Origin: Vibrio jasicida CAIM 1864 = LMG 25398
Lineage (GTDB): Bacteria; Pseudomonadota; Gammaproteobacteria; Enterobacterales; Vibrionaceae
Direction of reading: 5' to 3'
Assembly: GCF_000400365.1 (NCBI RefSeq)
Contig: NZ_BAOG01000044.1
Span: 1 to 64,000, forward strand
DNA: 64,000 bases
The position numbers and the translations under genes are program-made. The notes beneath the pieces were generated by a model. That model saw nothing but the letters and a program-made list of their open reading frames with translations. It did no database searches and had not been told where the DNA came from. Below, piece by piece: positions 8,901-17,489 of this stretch; position 1 is the first letter of the stretch; the number at the start of each line of letters is the position of its first letter.

Positions 8901-10210
8901 CTTGATTCAGGGCTTTCACGCTCAAGCAACTTTCCTTGTTCATTGTGTTTGTATCGCCATGCATGACCTCTCGGATCGACAACAGTCGATTGAGTCGGTT
9001 GGAACTCAAAAGTATATCGATACGCGCCATCATCCGCCCAATTACTTACGCACTTAGCACTCACGCCTCGACCTATCCAGTCAAAATAATGCGAAAATCC
9101 TGTTGCACGTGTTCGTCTAGTTAGTAAACAGGTATCACTATATTGATAAGATTCTGCTTGCCGATGTTCATCCGTGGCCCTGGTTAAACAAAAGGTACGG
9201 TCATATTGATACTCAGCTAGAGTAGCTAGGGTTGTAGGATGGCGTATTTCAACAAGTAATCCTTGCTTGTTATATTGTAATTCAAGTTTTGCTTGTCGAT
9301 TGACGTTTACTTGGGTGATACGGTGATTACGTGAATATTCTAGATTTACCGTTTTCATGAGCCCAAGTCGAATCTCACTAGCTAACCAGAGCTCCTCTAC
9401 TTGAACAAACTTGACTTGTACACTGCCATTTATCGTAACCAATCGATAACCATTTGGATGATATTGGCAAGTCGAATCGGTATAAGTTTGGTAACTCACC
9501 CCTCCTTTAGAAACAGGGGGAAATAAGATGGAGTCTCCCATTTCATCTACAAAGAGCCAGCCAATAATCTGTTCTTTCTCATCCAGTACATCCTTCAGTT
9601 CATACTGGAAGATATGTCGCCAACCAAAACCAAGTCCTGTATTTTTATCAGAAAGCGAAGATCGGTAAGTCCGCTGCCACACTAAGCCGAAAGGTAGTCG
9701 CACATCAGTTAGTGTTAAGTTTTCTTCGCCCGTTACCAAAGAGACAGGATCACCTGCTTTTGCATGTTTTTTACTGCTCTCATTTTGGGGAGTATCACTA
9801 CTTTTACTCTCGCTTTTATGAGGACTGTCATCTGTCGACTTTGCTTTTTTATCGTTCGTCTTGGCAATTAGATCAGTAGGTATCTCTGTTGGGGGGTAAT
9901 AGGTACTAGGCGCTTGTTGAGGTGTCTGAAAGGCGAACAACGATTGCTCAAATAAACTCTCAGCAATACGCTTATAAAGGTCCTCGTCAGTGAGCTCTTT
10001 CATCTCTGCGGAGAAATACGTGGTCGCAGTAGACCAAGACGCAATTTCTCTGAGTTCATCAAACGCAGAGTAATAAAAACGTTCGACAAAGATTTCAGCC
10101 GCTCTGACAGACGTGAATCGTTCCTGTTTACCAAATGGGGGTTGATGCGAAGAAAACAAATAGGCTTCGCCGTCCAGCGTTGTGAGCTTAACAATCCTTT
10201 GTGCGTTCAT
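5921..10210 (-). CDS. RHS-repeat T6SS effector with Ntox15/Tde1-type DNase tip
   Basis: This polymorphic toxin has 1429 residues. The first ~150 residues are a non-repeat region with a Lys/Ser-rich linker. A DUF6531-type start (GDPVSLVTGEENL) and many YD/RHS repeats follow. The core ends at RYYDPQIGRFIQPDPLG. The spacing DPLG-18-DPLG (Asp1105 and Asp1127) matches the aspartyl autoproteolysis motif that releases RHS toxin tips. The last ~180 residues match Ntox15/Tde1 DNases: a VPCFEPG entry, HDPD (HxxD, His1362 and Asp1365) and NSSIGSQWR. There is no PAAR or N-terminal membrane region in this protein; a free PAAR gene lies two genes upstream. The predicted action is DNA cleavage in the cytoplasm of rival cells. 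The start has only a weak ribosome binding site. Confidence 0.92.
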   Translation of the reverse strand: MNAQRIVKLTTLDGEAYLFSSHQPPFGKQERFTSVRAAEIFVERFYYSAFDELREIASWSTATTYFSAEMKELTDEDLYKRIAESLFEQSLFAFQTPQQAPSTYYPPTEIPTDLIAKTNDKKAKSTDDSPHKSESKSSDTPQNESSKKHAKAGDPVSLVTGEENLTLTDVRLPFGLVWQRTYRSSLSDKNTGLGFGWRHIFQYELKDVLDEKEQIIGWLFVDEMGDSILFPPVSKGGVSYQTYTDSTCQYHPNGYRLVTINGSVQVKFVQVEELWLASEIRLGLMKTVNLEYSRNHRITQVNVNRQAKLELQYNKQGLLVEIRHPTTLATLAEYQYDRTFCLTRATDEHRQAESYQYSDTCLLTRRTRATGFSHYFDWIGRGVSAKCVSNWADDGAYRYTFEFQPTQSTVVDPRGHAWRYKHNEQGKLLERESPESRRWVYEYDSKGHLVNEVSPDGCYVTYAYNQFGQLKNKRHSSGATEHFDYDEFGCSTRHQLPDGETIENQFNALGQLVWQQSKEGKQERYRYDKHGRLVEKVIDAGACVQWWWDDEHQLRAKKTNKSLFRYSYDEHDLVNGIAYPEGLVSGFERNQNRLLTRLYFQNSKDEILREHRYEYDDYGRVKLISTPRGEVEINWSSLAQPVEVFKQNKSVMSFSYDEERNLKTIERSDGCKYEFAYTPDGQIQSTINFDQIHTSYTYDKAERLSKIRRRTNQVSFRYDDLGRVVNIRAIGSGKGVENHFQYSLGGKLIHVHNRFSMSSYTYKDTKLVSEQQGRYSFHNRYLNNGLLQSQCYSDGTEISYQYDEYGVVCSISIQGGAHTTIQFKYDDLQRITRIKYGTKGETKEFDGLGRLKRQIWESLERKYHYNAQHLLSLIVDSEKGPQHYQYDDLGHLERVKTQTSEESYIYDSFGNFNDEGAQLEYDRLVEYHGVRYDYDELGNRTSSQGNGLEQRCTYDAKGQLIFVESEGRLCQFEYDALGRRIKKISENGTTEFIWQGSHLVGEYSRSGYRWYLYQPNSFVPLALIENGECYFYQCNQIGTPERLVDSKGQVVWQAAYDTFGFAHVAIETVKNNLRLQGQYFDIETGLHYNLARYYDPQIGRFIQPDPLGLLGGTNHYQFAPNPVSWVDPLGLCAKEDAHTVLAGHNDNAPERMVYEKAAVNISGPTIEELIADPTLQGINAVNIDPISMMVEGIEDMINAGNAFIDNPSFSTATSMAITAIPGRYAEKVVDELPLKKLDNAMVKSLSTMKRFKVPCFEPGATIKGKFKGKERELESHFARQLRHQEAGLNDLTVGEYIENRNRYKEMKRAGTGMAQEDFRKQFSRQLNSSLAESFKLKMSPMDAKKAAKQRTSEIMDNLAALHDPDMIAGGADKVNRMGNKGVNSSIGSQWRTKSRLTQMDEQAQRAFENLGPDAKMNVSLERCPLRGIK

Positions 10211-10219
10211 TTTAAATCT

Positions 10220-11065
10220 TTACTCACTACACCAATTGAAAATCGTGCCAATGGCATAGCCTTGAGTCTCTATATCCACTTGTAAGACTTGAAAGTTCTC
10301 GACATGTTTAACGCGTTGTCGATGACAGAGAGAGAGTGCTTTTAGAAGACCACCACACGCCCCTAAAGGGCCTGTTCGGGAATCGGAAAAGATGTATCGA
10401 GTCTCCGCACTAATCCATGAAGACAAAAAGTGAATCGAGTTGAGCCATTGTGGCTCTTCTTCAATTCCTATAGACAATAAGAGTTCATCAAAGCTTTGTT
10501 CAGAAGCGTTGCCTAACTGCCGAACGATATTATCTGTCGCCGTATTTAATGGCGTAAGTTCGAGATCTATTGATTGAGTCCGAACGTTAAGCCCCTCTTT
10601 AACCGCAATGCAACGCGCCACAACTAATGAATCATATACATCAAACTTGCTGCTTGAACCCTGTGCAAGGTTGATCGCAATAATCCATGGAACTGTGTTT
10701 TGATGACTAAGCTCTTCCAATTGACTCAATGCCATTAAGAGCGACGCTTCACCATACGGATAGAAACGAATAAGTGGATTAGCTTCAAGATTAAACAACG
10801 ACAAAATAACGGAGGAAATACGCTTCAGCACTGACTTGCATGATACCCGAGGAAGTAACACACACACCGGCGCTTGAATGTCAAAACCATGAATGTGATG
10901 ACTAAGATTCTCGAGTAACGATTGAACCCTATCTTCCAAATTATTGGCATGACTCTTTACACGTATAGCATCATCAGACACGTTAAGTGTGTTGTTAGCA
11001 TATTGTTCAATAGAGAATTCTCTTCCGTTTAGAACACAAAAAACAGGGTCAAATATGATCGGCAT
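10220..11065 (-). CDS. Thiolase-like protein, candidate RHS effector adaptor
   Basis: This 281-residue soluble protein lies between the PAAR and RHS genes; its ATG directly follows the PAAR stop. Its layout resembles a diverged thiolase/ketoacyl-synthase fold, with a GPLGACGGLLKAL helix-start motif near the C-terminus and no clear catalytic Cys-His-His set. A family annotated as PRK06147 (3-oxoacyl-ACP synthase-like) occurs in T6SS effector loci and has been proposed as an effector adaptor alongside the DUF1795, DUF2169 and DUF4123 families. I assign this protein to that group by position and fold-like motifs only. An enzyme role is unlikely but not excluded. No DUF1795 or DUF2169 gene is nearby, so it is the only candidate loader for the RHS protein. 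Confidence 0.6.
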   Translation of the reverse strand: MPIIFDPVFCVLNGREFSIEQYANNTLNVSDDAIRVKSHANNLEDRVQSLLENLSHHIHGFDIQAPVCVLLPRVSCKSVLKRISSVILSLFNLEANPLIRFYPYGEASLLMALSQLEELSHQNTVPWIIAINLAQGSSSKFDVYDSLVVARCIAVKEGLNVRTQSIDLELTPLNTATDNIVRQLGNASEQSFDELLLSIGIEEEPQWLNSIHFLSSWISAETRYIFSDSRTGPLGACGGLLKALSLCHRQRVKHVENFQVLQVDIETQGYAIGTIFNWCSE

Positions 11066-11356
11066 TTATCCCCCAATTAAAACCGTAGTGACGCCAGCGA
11101 CAATTTTTCCACCATGGGCGGTAGAGTCTCCTAGTCTGGCTGCCGGTTTTCCATTGATCTTAACGCTGGAGGAGCCCGAAGAAACACTATCAGGAGGTCC
11201 AACGCATACTAGCTTATCGCCTTGCCTCGCAGCTGGAATACCTGAAATTTTTACGTTTGCAGAACCTATCGCTACAGGGCCGCCCTGATGAGGTACTTTT
11301 CCGGTTTTAGCTGGACAGACGTGATGACTTCCTAAGACAGCAGCGGGTTTTCCCAT
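11066..11356 (-). CDS. PAAR-repeat spike tip protein
   Basis: This 96-residue protein is made of PAAR repeats: repeated GKPAA/GIPAAR units with His and Cys residues placed to bind the zinc at the cone tip (HHVC, HQGG, CVGPP, HGG). PAAR proteins cap the VgrG trimer and carry effectors. A GGGAG ribosome binding site precedes the ATG. It follows vgrG by 11 bp, so the tip is made together with VgrG, the thiolase-like protein and the RHS effector. Encoding PAAR on its own means the RHS toxin must dock to it non-covalently. Confidence 0.95.
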   Translation of the reverse strand: MGKPAAVLGSHHVCPAKTGKVPHQGGPVAIGSANVKISGIPAARQGDKLVCVGPPDSVSSGSSSVKINGKPAARLGDSTAHGGKIVAGVTTVLIGG

Positions 11357-11367
11357 TTGCTTTCTCC

Positions 11368-13203
11368 CTAGTTCAAAGATATTTGGCCAGCTTTCAGACC
11401 GATAGTGGAGCCGTTGATCGAGATCTTATTTCCTTTAATATTGATGTCCCCAGAGCTAGACATTTGTATCGACGCTCCGCCAACTTTAATTTCGATACTC
11501 TTCCCAGCGCAAACCGACAAGGCCTCACCAACGTCAGTTTTATGATTTTTTCCAACGTTAAGCGTCGAGTTTTGGCCGATGTCCTGCGTTACATTGTTGG
11601 TCACGGTTTCCGTTTTGTTATTTTCAACGGTAATTTCCGCGCAATCTTCTACCAACATTTGAAATAATTTTTCGGCGTGTAAATAGACGTGCTCTTCACC
11701 AGGTTTGTCGTCAAAACGTAATTCGTTAAAATTGCTGCCACCTTTCTGCACTGATCGAGATTTGTAACCACTTTGGGATGCTTGATCCGGCAAGCTAAAC
11801 GGTGTTCCTTGGTTACCGTTATACAAAGAACCCGTGACGATAGGTTGGTCTGGATCACCGTTAACGAAGTCAACAATAACCTCTTGTCCTACTCTAGGAT
11901 GAAAAGCACTCCCCCAACCATTTCCTGCTACTGTCTGAGCAACACGTATCCAACATGAACTGTTTGCGTCATACTCTCCTTGACGATCCCAGTGGAACTG
12001 AACTTTGATTCGCCCATGCTTATCTATGTAGATTTCACCTTCTTTGTTTCCTGTCACTATGGCCGTTTGAAGGCCTCGAACTTGTGGTTTTCCAAGCCTA
12101 GCTAATGGACGCAATATCGTTTTTGAATCAACACAATAAAAAGCAACTCTCACGCCTTGGTTGGCGGTACCACCCTGACCTGTCTGATTGAATACCGAAG
12201 CTGAAACGGAGACAGAAGACAGCACATACTCTTTACCAATTCGACTTTTATCTTCATGTTTTTTGAACTTAAAACACGTTCCAACCGCAAATGATCGACA
12301 ACTCGTTTCCCCCATGCATTGATAAACATTTTGTTGCAATGACTCGATGTTATGCATGTTTCTTAATGCGAATTGGTCATTGGTTTCAGTCTCCGCCAAA
12401 TACTCGTAATGCTCACTGACTGGAACGGTGAAGAAGTTGGTTGACCCGTTAGCAGAGTGCTTCGGATAAGAGCTTGGCTTCAACATATTGAAACCGGACA
12501 AATGACTGCTTTTTGTCGTGAGGGACTGAGTTTCATTCCATGAGAAGATATGGCTAGATGCTGCGCTACCAGTTGAGTGCTCTACAATAAATTCTGCCGA
12601 AGGGGTGTAGTAACTGATATCGTCAAAAAATTCTATGACATGATCTGAATCGGAATGTAAAAAACAGAACGCGATACCTTCCTCCGCCAAAATTCGCCTT
12701 ACAAAGGCCAAATCAGATTCTTCGTATTGCACTTTATATGTGTATTTGGTGTAAGCTTTAGTAAGCCTAAAACTGAAGGTAATTTCATGCTCAGCAAGAA
12801 TTTCTGATACGATCTCTTTCACATCTCTATACTGAAATATTCTGCAATTTGTCCGATAATTTGAGAAGCATAACTTTGGTTCGATTATCAACTCTATATT
12901 TTTATATTGCTCACCCCTATCAACAGTCGAAACTCGAGTCCCAGACAGTTTAGCCCTAGAAACTACGCCATGAAAATATCTAGGTTGTAACGATACCAAT
13001 GAATGATTATCCATACTGATCGTCACTTCTTTGCCTATAATCTGATTTAACTCAGCTTGTTGCCCATTAAAATAAGCGTAAGCATGCAATGAAAAAAGCT
13101 CTGAAGCAGCCTCTTTATACTCGAAGGAATTCAGAATTATTGCATCCTCACCAAATGGTGTAAAAATTCTAATGAAGTTATTGTCTTGAGTTGCTTTTTT
13201 CAT
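11368..13203 (-). CDS. vgrG: T6SS spike protein VgrG (TssI)
   Basis: This is the trimeric puncturing spike of the T6SS. It has 611 residues with the standard order. A gp27-like N-terminal part is followed by the gp5-type OB domain (DPDQPIVTGSLYN and FHPRVGQEVIVDF near residues 430-460). The C-terminal beta-needle of short repeats ends at about residue 611. There is no C-terminal effector extension, so cargo must be carried through PAAR. It lies downstream of hcp but is separated from it by a strong hairpin terminator (13216-13242), which should lower vgrG relative to hcp. Confidence 0.97.
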   Translation of the reverse strand: MKKATQDNNFIRIFTPFGEDAIILNSFEYKEAASELFSLHAYAYFNGQQAELNQIIGKEVTISMDNHSLVSLQPRYFHGVVSRAKLSGTRVSTVDRGEQYKNIELIIEPKLCFSNYRTNCRIFQYRDVKEIVSEILAEHEITFSFRLTKAYTKYTYKVQYEESDLAFVRRILAEEGIAFCFLHSDSDHVIEFFDDISYYTPSAEFIVEHSTGSAASSHIFSWNETQSLTTKSSHLSGFNMLKPSSYPKHSANGSTNFFTVPVSEHYEYLAETETNDQFALRNMHNIESLQQNVYQCMGETSCRSFAVGTCFKFKKHEDKSRIGKEYVLSSVSVSASVFNQTGQGGTANQGVRVAFYCVDSKTILRPLARLGKPQVRGLQTAIVTGNKEGEIYIDKHGRIKVQFHWDRQGEYDANSSCWIRVAQTVAGNGWGSAFHPRVGQEVIVDFVNGDPDQPIVTGSLYNGNQGTPFSLPDQASQSGYKSRSVQKGGSNFNELRFDDKPGEEHVYLHAEKLFQMLVEDCAEITVENNKTETVTNNVTQDIGQNSTLNVGKNHKTDVGEALSVCAGKSIEIKVGGASIQMSSSGDINIKGNKISINGSTIGLKAGQISLN

Positions 13204-13215
13204 TGTACACTTCTT

Positions 13216-13242
13216 AAAAAATGCGGGGAAAGGATCCCCGCA
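13216..13242 (-). terminator. Internal terminator/attenuator between hcp and vgrG
   Basis: On the minus strand a perfect 7-bp stem TGCGGGG/CCCCGCA with a 7-nt loop is followed by a T-run (ATTTTTT). It starts 7 bp past the hcp stop and lies before vgrG. It has the form of an intrinsic terminator and probably lets through only part of the transcription. Confidence 0.8.
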
Positions 13243-13248
13243 AATTAA

Positions 13249-13728
13249 TTACATTTGTTGACCTTTAACACCGCTGTAACCGTATACTAATGGTGCTGAT
13301 GTATTGTTCTTATCATCAGTAGGTGTCACTGTCATCATCATTTCAGTGTATGAAATAGTGATTGTTTCAATCGGGCGATCATCTTGAATTGAAACAGAGT
13401 AATTAGAAATCATTGCATCAGTAAGTTCGATTTTCATGATTTCTTCTACTTTTTCACCCTGCTTAGTAATATGGAATACCGCAGGTTTACCTTTACCAAT
13501 CGTTGCTTCTTTAAATAGATCTGGTGATGAACGATCTTGCAATTTGGTGATAGTTAAATCGTACAAGCGAGTCGCGCTAGCTTCACGGTCCATTGCGGTA
13601 CCTGTGAATGATGAAATTTCACGACCAACACTCCAATCTACAGATAGTAGTGTAATTAGATCCTTGTACTGCTCAGCAGTTGCTTCACCTTTAATATCTG
13701 CATATTTAAGATACGTGTTAGACTGCAT
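13249..13728 (-). CDS. hcp: T6SS tube protein Hcp (TssD)
   Basis: Hcp hexamers stack to form the inner tube that is fired into target cells. This protein has 159 residues, without a signal peptide, and is rich in beta strands. It contains the Hcp-family segments GREISSFTGTAMDREAS near the N-terminus and SYTEMMMTVTPTD near the C-terminus. A strong GGAG site precedes the ATG. The 208-bp AT-rich gap upstream suggests that it has its own promoter and leader apart from the clpV end of the operon. A terminator follows directly, which fits the high hcp expression needed for tube building. Confidence 0.97.
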   Translation of the reverse strand: MQSNTYLKYADIKGEATAEQYKDLITLLSVDWSVGREISSFTGTAMDREASATRLYDLTITKLQDRSSPDLFKEATIGKGKPAVFHITKQGEKVEEIMKIELTDAMISNYSVSIQDDRPIETITISYTEMMMTVTPTDDKNNTSAPLVYGYSGVKGQQM

Positions 13729-13936
13729 GCTAATCTCCTATAGCATTAATAATTGACATATTGCGTAGTTATTTAATCATCAAATCGGTATTGATAATTA
13801 ATGACTTATGTATCAAAAACTTTATTTTAAATACGCTCTTTTATATCGTTTAATTTGAATTTAATTAAGCACTATTTTCCAAAAAATAAAGTTAATATGA
13901 AGCGAGTCTCAATTTATTTTTACATTGAAACCGCTG
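13729..13936 (-). promoter_or_regulatory. AT-rich leader region upstream of hcp
   Basis: These 208 bp have no coding signal and separate clpV from hcp. The region is very AT-rich and ends in a strong ribosome binding site (TAGGAG) seven bases before the hcp ATG. I see no sigma-54 pair (TGGCAC-N5-TTGC) and no convincing sigma-70 pair. A dedicated hcp promoter is inferred from its length and from the terminator after hcp. Confidence 0.4.
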
Positions 13937-16513
13937 TTAAATAAGTGAGACGTTAAGTGATTTAATTTCTCCATTAACGTTAATTTCCTCAAATGTCTTA
14001 CCATTAAGAATAGAACTCAATATCTCATGGGAAATTTTTGGTAACAGCGTATTTTCAATCGTAGTTTGTATTACCCTAGCACCACTCCCTGACTCATTGC
14101 TATTATTAACTATATCATTTATTAATGAATCACTAAACGTTAATTTGGCATTGTAGTTTCTTTGAATTCTGTCGGATATTTTCTGTAATTTTAAAGAAGC
14201 AATATTACTTAATACTTCTTTATTTAACGGCAGATATGGAAGTACGTTGACTCGCCCTAAAAACGCAGGTTTAAAATCACCCAGAAGATCCTCCCGTAGC
14301 GCCTCTTTTAAAGCTGTTGGTTCTGGGGCTAACTCAGGGTCTTCAAATAGAGACATTGTCGTCTCCGTTCCTGTATTGGCAGTCATAATGATAATGGTGT
14401 TTTTAAAATCGATATCTCTTCCTTCACCATCTTTGATCATGCCCTTATCGAAAACCTGATAGAAAATGTCTTGCACACCCGCGTGCGCTTTTTCCATCTC
14501 ATCCAATAAAATAACACTATAAGGTCTACGTCTTACCGCTTCTGTGAGAACCCCGCCCTCACCATAACCGACATAACCAGGAGGTGAACCTAACAATAGA
14601 GAGACTTTATGTTCTTCTTTAAACTCAGACATATTGATTGTCGTAACATTATCTTCGCTACCATACACTTTTTCCGCTATCGCCAGCGCAGATTCTGTCT
14701 TACCGACTCCACTTGGGCCTGTAAGCAGAAAAACGCCATTAGGTTTCGATTCATCAGTGAGTTGCGCGCTCGCAGTTTTGATAACCTCTGACATGACTTC
14801 GAGTGCGTGATCTTGCCCTACCACTCTATGACTTAGTGTCTCTTTTAGTGTAAGAACCGCTTTGATGTCATCATCTTGCAGTTTTCCTAAAGGGATACCA
14901 GTCCAATCTGAGATCACCTCGGCAATTAAGGCTTCGCTAACGTGTGAAAAGACAAGAGGTTGAGAGTTTGAGCTTAAGTCTTTCTCAATACTTACTAAAC
15001 GATTCTTGTCTTCTTCATTAGCTTCACCTTCCTGAAGTTGAATCTTATGCCGTATTAGTTTTGCTTCATCGACCCATTGTTTTTCTTTTTGCCAAATTTC
15101 TTCTAATTCAAGAATCTCACCATGTAGAACATTAATTTTTTCTTTAATATCAGAAATTTTATGGTCATTCGCCGAACCGAATTGAGACTCTTTGTACAGT
15201 TGGTCAAGTTCCAACTCTCTTATTTGAAGATCTTTTCGTTTACTATCCAATGTTCCTGGCGTGGATGATTGGCTTAGAGCAACACGAGAGCATGCGGTAT
15301 CAAGAACAGAAACTGCCTTGTCAGGCAATTGACGACCATTTATGTATCGTGCAGAAAGTTGAACAGCAGCTTCCAAAGCTTTATTTGTGATATACACGTC
15401 ATGGTGTTTCGACATCACGTCCAACAACCCTCGCAACATTGCAATTGCAATTTCTGGCATAGGTTCATCGATCTTAACGACTTGAAAACGTCGAGTTAGT
15501 GCTGCATCTTTCTCGAAATACTTTTTATATTCCGCCCATGTTGTCGCCGCTATTGTCCTAAGCTCGCCACGGGCCAACGCCGGTTTCAAAATATTTGCCG
15601 CGTCGCCTTGACCTGCTTGCGCTCCACCACCAATCAAACCATGGGCTTCATCAATGAAAAGTATGATAGGTGTTTCCGATTGATTAACTTCTTTAATCAC
15701 ATTCTTTAATCGGTTTTCAAATTCACCTTTCATGCCCGCGCCTGCTTGCAGTAGTGCCATATCTAACGATTTTATTGAAACGTTCATTAATGCAGAGGGA
15801 ACATCACCATCGATAATTTTTTGCGCCAATCCTTCGACAACGGCAGTTTTTCCGACGCCAGCTTCACCTGTCAAGATTGGATTATTTTGTCTGCGGCGTA
15901 GCAAAATATCGATCATTAAACGGATTTCGTCATCTCGACCGACAACGGGATCGATTTTCCCTAATTTTGCTTGCTCTGTAAGGTCAACAGTAAATTGGTG
16001 AAGTGCAGCGTTTTTGCTCTTACTAATCCCTTCGTTAGAGGCGAGATGCTTTGATTCAGATTCATTAACATCCAACAATGTGTTTACATCAATTTTCATT
16101 AATTCTGAGCTAGGCTGATTCAACATTGCAACCAAAGTATCATCCGTTAAGTAAGCTCTTAATAAATGGATACAACTCAATTGCTCTTGATTAAATTCAA
16201 TCGTCGTAATCATCATTGCATTTTGCATGATGGTAACGGTATGTTCAGACAACCCAGGGACCGAATCGCAGCCTGTTCGATACTTTTCTAACTGTTCGAG
16301 CAACTGTGACTCCACTCGGCTAGCATCGATATTTTGGCTACGAAAGGCGTCCGCGTATATCCCAGACGGATGTTGGATAATACTAATTAACCAGTGCGTC
16401 ATTTCAATACTATGATGAGTACGAGAGCTGGCCATTGCGGCAGCATGCTCTAACGTTTCTCTTGCATGCGGAGATAGCCTCTCAACCAACGCTGATAGTG
16501 ATAATAAAGCCAT
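13937..16513 (-). CDS. clpV: T6SS sheath-disassembly ATPase ClpV (TssH)
   Basis: This AAA+ ATPase pulls apart the contracted TssB/TssC sheath so that it can be reused. It has 858 residues. The N-terminal Clp repeat domain (about 1-150) binds the sheath. The first ATPase module has Walker A GEAGVGKT at about 216-223. A coiled middle region follows at about 410-500. The second module has Walker A GPSGVGKT at about 598-605 and an LLDEMEKAH Walker B. An AAAGGAT site precedes the ATG. The gene follows tssG by 10 bp within the operon. Confidence 0.97.
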   Translation of the reverse strand: MALLSLSALVERLSPHARETLEHAAAMASSRTHHSIEMTHWLISIIQHPSGIYADAFRSQNIDASRVESQLLEQLEKYRTGCDSVPGLSEHTVTIMQNAMMITTIEFNQEQLSCIHLLRAYLTDDTLVAMLNQPSSELMKIDVNTLLDVNESESKHLASNEGISKSKNAALHQFTVDLTEQAKLGKIDPVVGRDDEIRLMIDILLRRRQNNPILTGEAGVGKTAVVEGLAQKIIDGDVPSALMNVSIKSLDMALLQAGAGMKGEFENRLKNVIKEVNQSETPIILFIDEAHGLIGGGAQAGQGDAANILKPALARGELRTIAATTWAEYKKYFEKDAALTRRFQVVKIDEPMPEIAIAMLRGLLDVMSKHHDVYITNKALEAAVQLSARYINGRQLPDKAVSVLDTACSRVALSQSSTPGTLDSKRKDLQIRELELDQLYKESQFGSANDHKISDIKEKINVLHGEILELEEIWQKEKQWVDEAKLIRHKIQLQEGEANEEDKNRLVSIEKDLSSNSQPLVFSHVSEALIAEVISDWTGIPLGKLQDDDIKAVLTLKETLSHRVVGQDHALEVMSEVIKTASAQLTDESKPNGVFLLTGPSGVGKTESALAIAEKVYGSEDNVTTINMSEFKEEHKVSLLLGSPPGYVGYGEGGVLTEAVRRRPYSVILLDEMEKAHAGVQDIFYQVFDKGMIKDGEGRDIDFKNTIIIMTANTGTETTMSLFEDPELAPEPTALKEALREDLLGDFKPAFLGRVNVLPYLPLNKEVLSNIASLKLQKISDRIQRNYNAKLTFSDSLINDIVNNSNESGSGARVIQTTIENTLLPKISHEILSSILNGKTFEEINVNGEIKSLNVSLI

Positions 16514-16523
16514 TGTGAATCCT

Positions 16524-17489
16524 TTAAATGGTAATTGTTATTCTGCGGTCTTTTGTACGCTTATGCTTCGTCAATACAGAACCAATGCCCAATTGACCGA
16601 CTTGTTTTGAGATACAAACCTGAGGAAGGTATTTATGTTGAGTCGTTAACTTCCATTTAACGCGCTTATGCTTACCAAGAAAATCGTGTGTTATAGATTT
16701 CATCGTATGCACACAAGGTGTATTAGGTAAGAGTTGCTTCACTTGTTTCGTCGTGTTTGGGAAGAATTCAATTGTCACGCCCGCATTGATGTTCCAAGCT
16801 TTAGATCCTACTGAAGCACCACTGCCTAATTGAGCGAATTGACCTTCCGGCATGCTTTGAGAAACCAGTCGAGTTTGGTCTTCTCCCGTGAGGTGCAACC
16901 ATTGCCCCTGAAATTCATGTAAGCGGACATCACATCCTGAGAGGCTTTCGAGCATTCCTTTAAGTGCACTTTTACTACGATTCGATGAAGCAAACACCCC
17001 TGCAAAATGATTAGCAAGATGCTGGGTTTGCCCTGTCACCGACTCTAACATGCTACAAAGAGGCGATCGTCGTCCTACCGAATGAGCAGTAACCTGTGAA
17101 GTAAGTTGAGTCAGTTGCCAACTACGGTAGTAAAGAGACAGTAACCGATGATTAAAAATGTCATAGAAATCGACCATTGCGTTGTCTCCTTCTTTTTGAC
17201 GATTCAATGCAAGTTCGCTGTAATGCTGTGGCAAAACACCTTGCTCACCCGTTAATCCGATTAAGTTTGTCTCTAACCTTAATTTGCTCTGGCTGAGCGC
17301 TTTCACAGCACACAACTGAGAATTCTCATAACCTAACGCAGGATTGACCTTAATCGATATCTTTTCGTCTCTAGGTAGCGCATCGGAACCTAACTGTGCC
17401 TCAACTCGAAGTACTTCTTGTTCAATCAAGTGTAACGCTTCAAACAACGAACGCTGTTTCAATTGACGATAAAAGTCTTCAGTCTTCAT
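16524..17489 (-). CDS. tssG: T6SS baseplate protein TssG
   Basis: TssG joins TssF, TssE and TssK in the baseplate wedge. At 321 residues it has the family length. It begins with EDFYRQLKQRSLFEALHLIEQ and contains the LPQHYSE motif (near 90) that is typical of TssG. The ATG overlaps the tssF stop by 4 bp (ATGA), so the two are translationally coupled, matching their fixed pairing in the wedge. Confidence 0.95.
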   Translation of the reverse strand: MKTEDFYRQLKQRSLFEALHLIEQEVLRVEAQLGSDALPRDEKISIKVNPALGYENSQLCAVKALSQSKLRLETNLIGLTGEQGVLPQHYSELALNRQKEGDNAMVDFYDIFNHRLLSLYYRSWQLTQLTSQVTAHSVGRRSPLCSMLESVTGQTQHLANHFAGVFASSNRSKSALKGMLESLSGCDVRLHEFQGQWLHLTGEDQTRLVSQSMPEGQFAQLGSGASVGSKAWNINAGVTIEFFPNTTKQVKQLLPNTPCVHTMKSITHDFLGKHKRVKWKLTTQHKYLPQVCISKQVGQLGIGSVLTKHKRTKDRRITITI

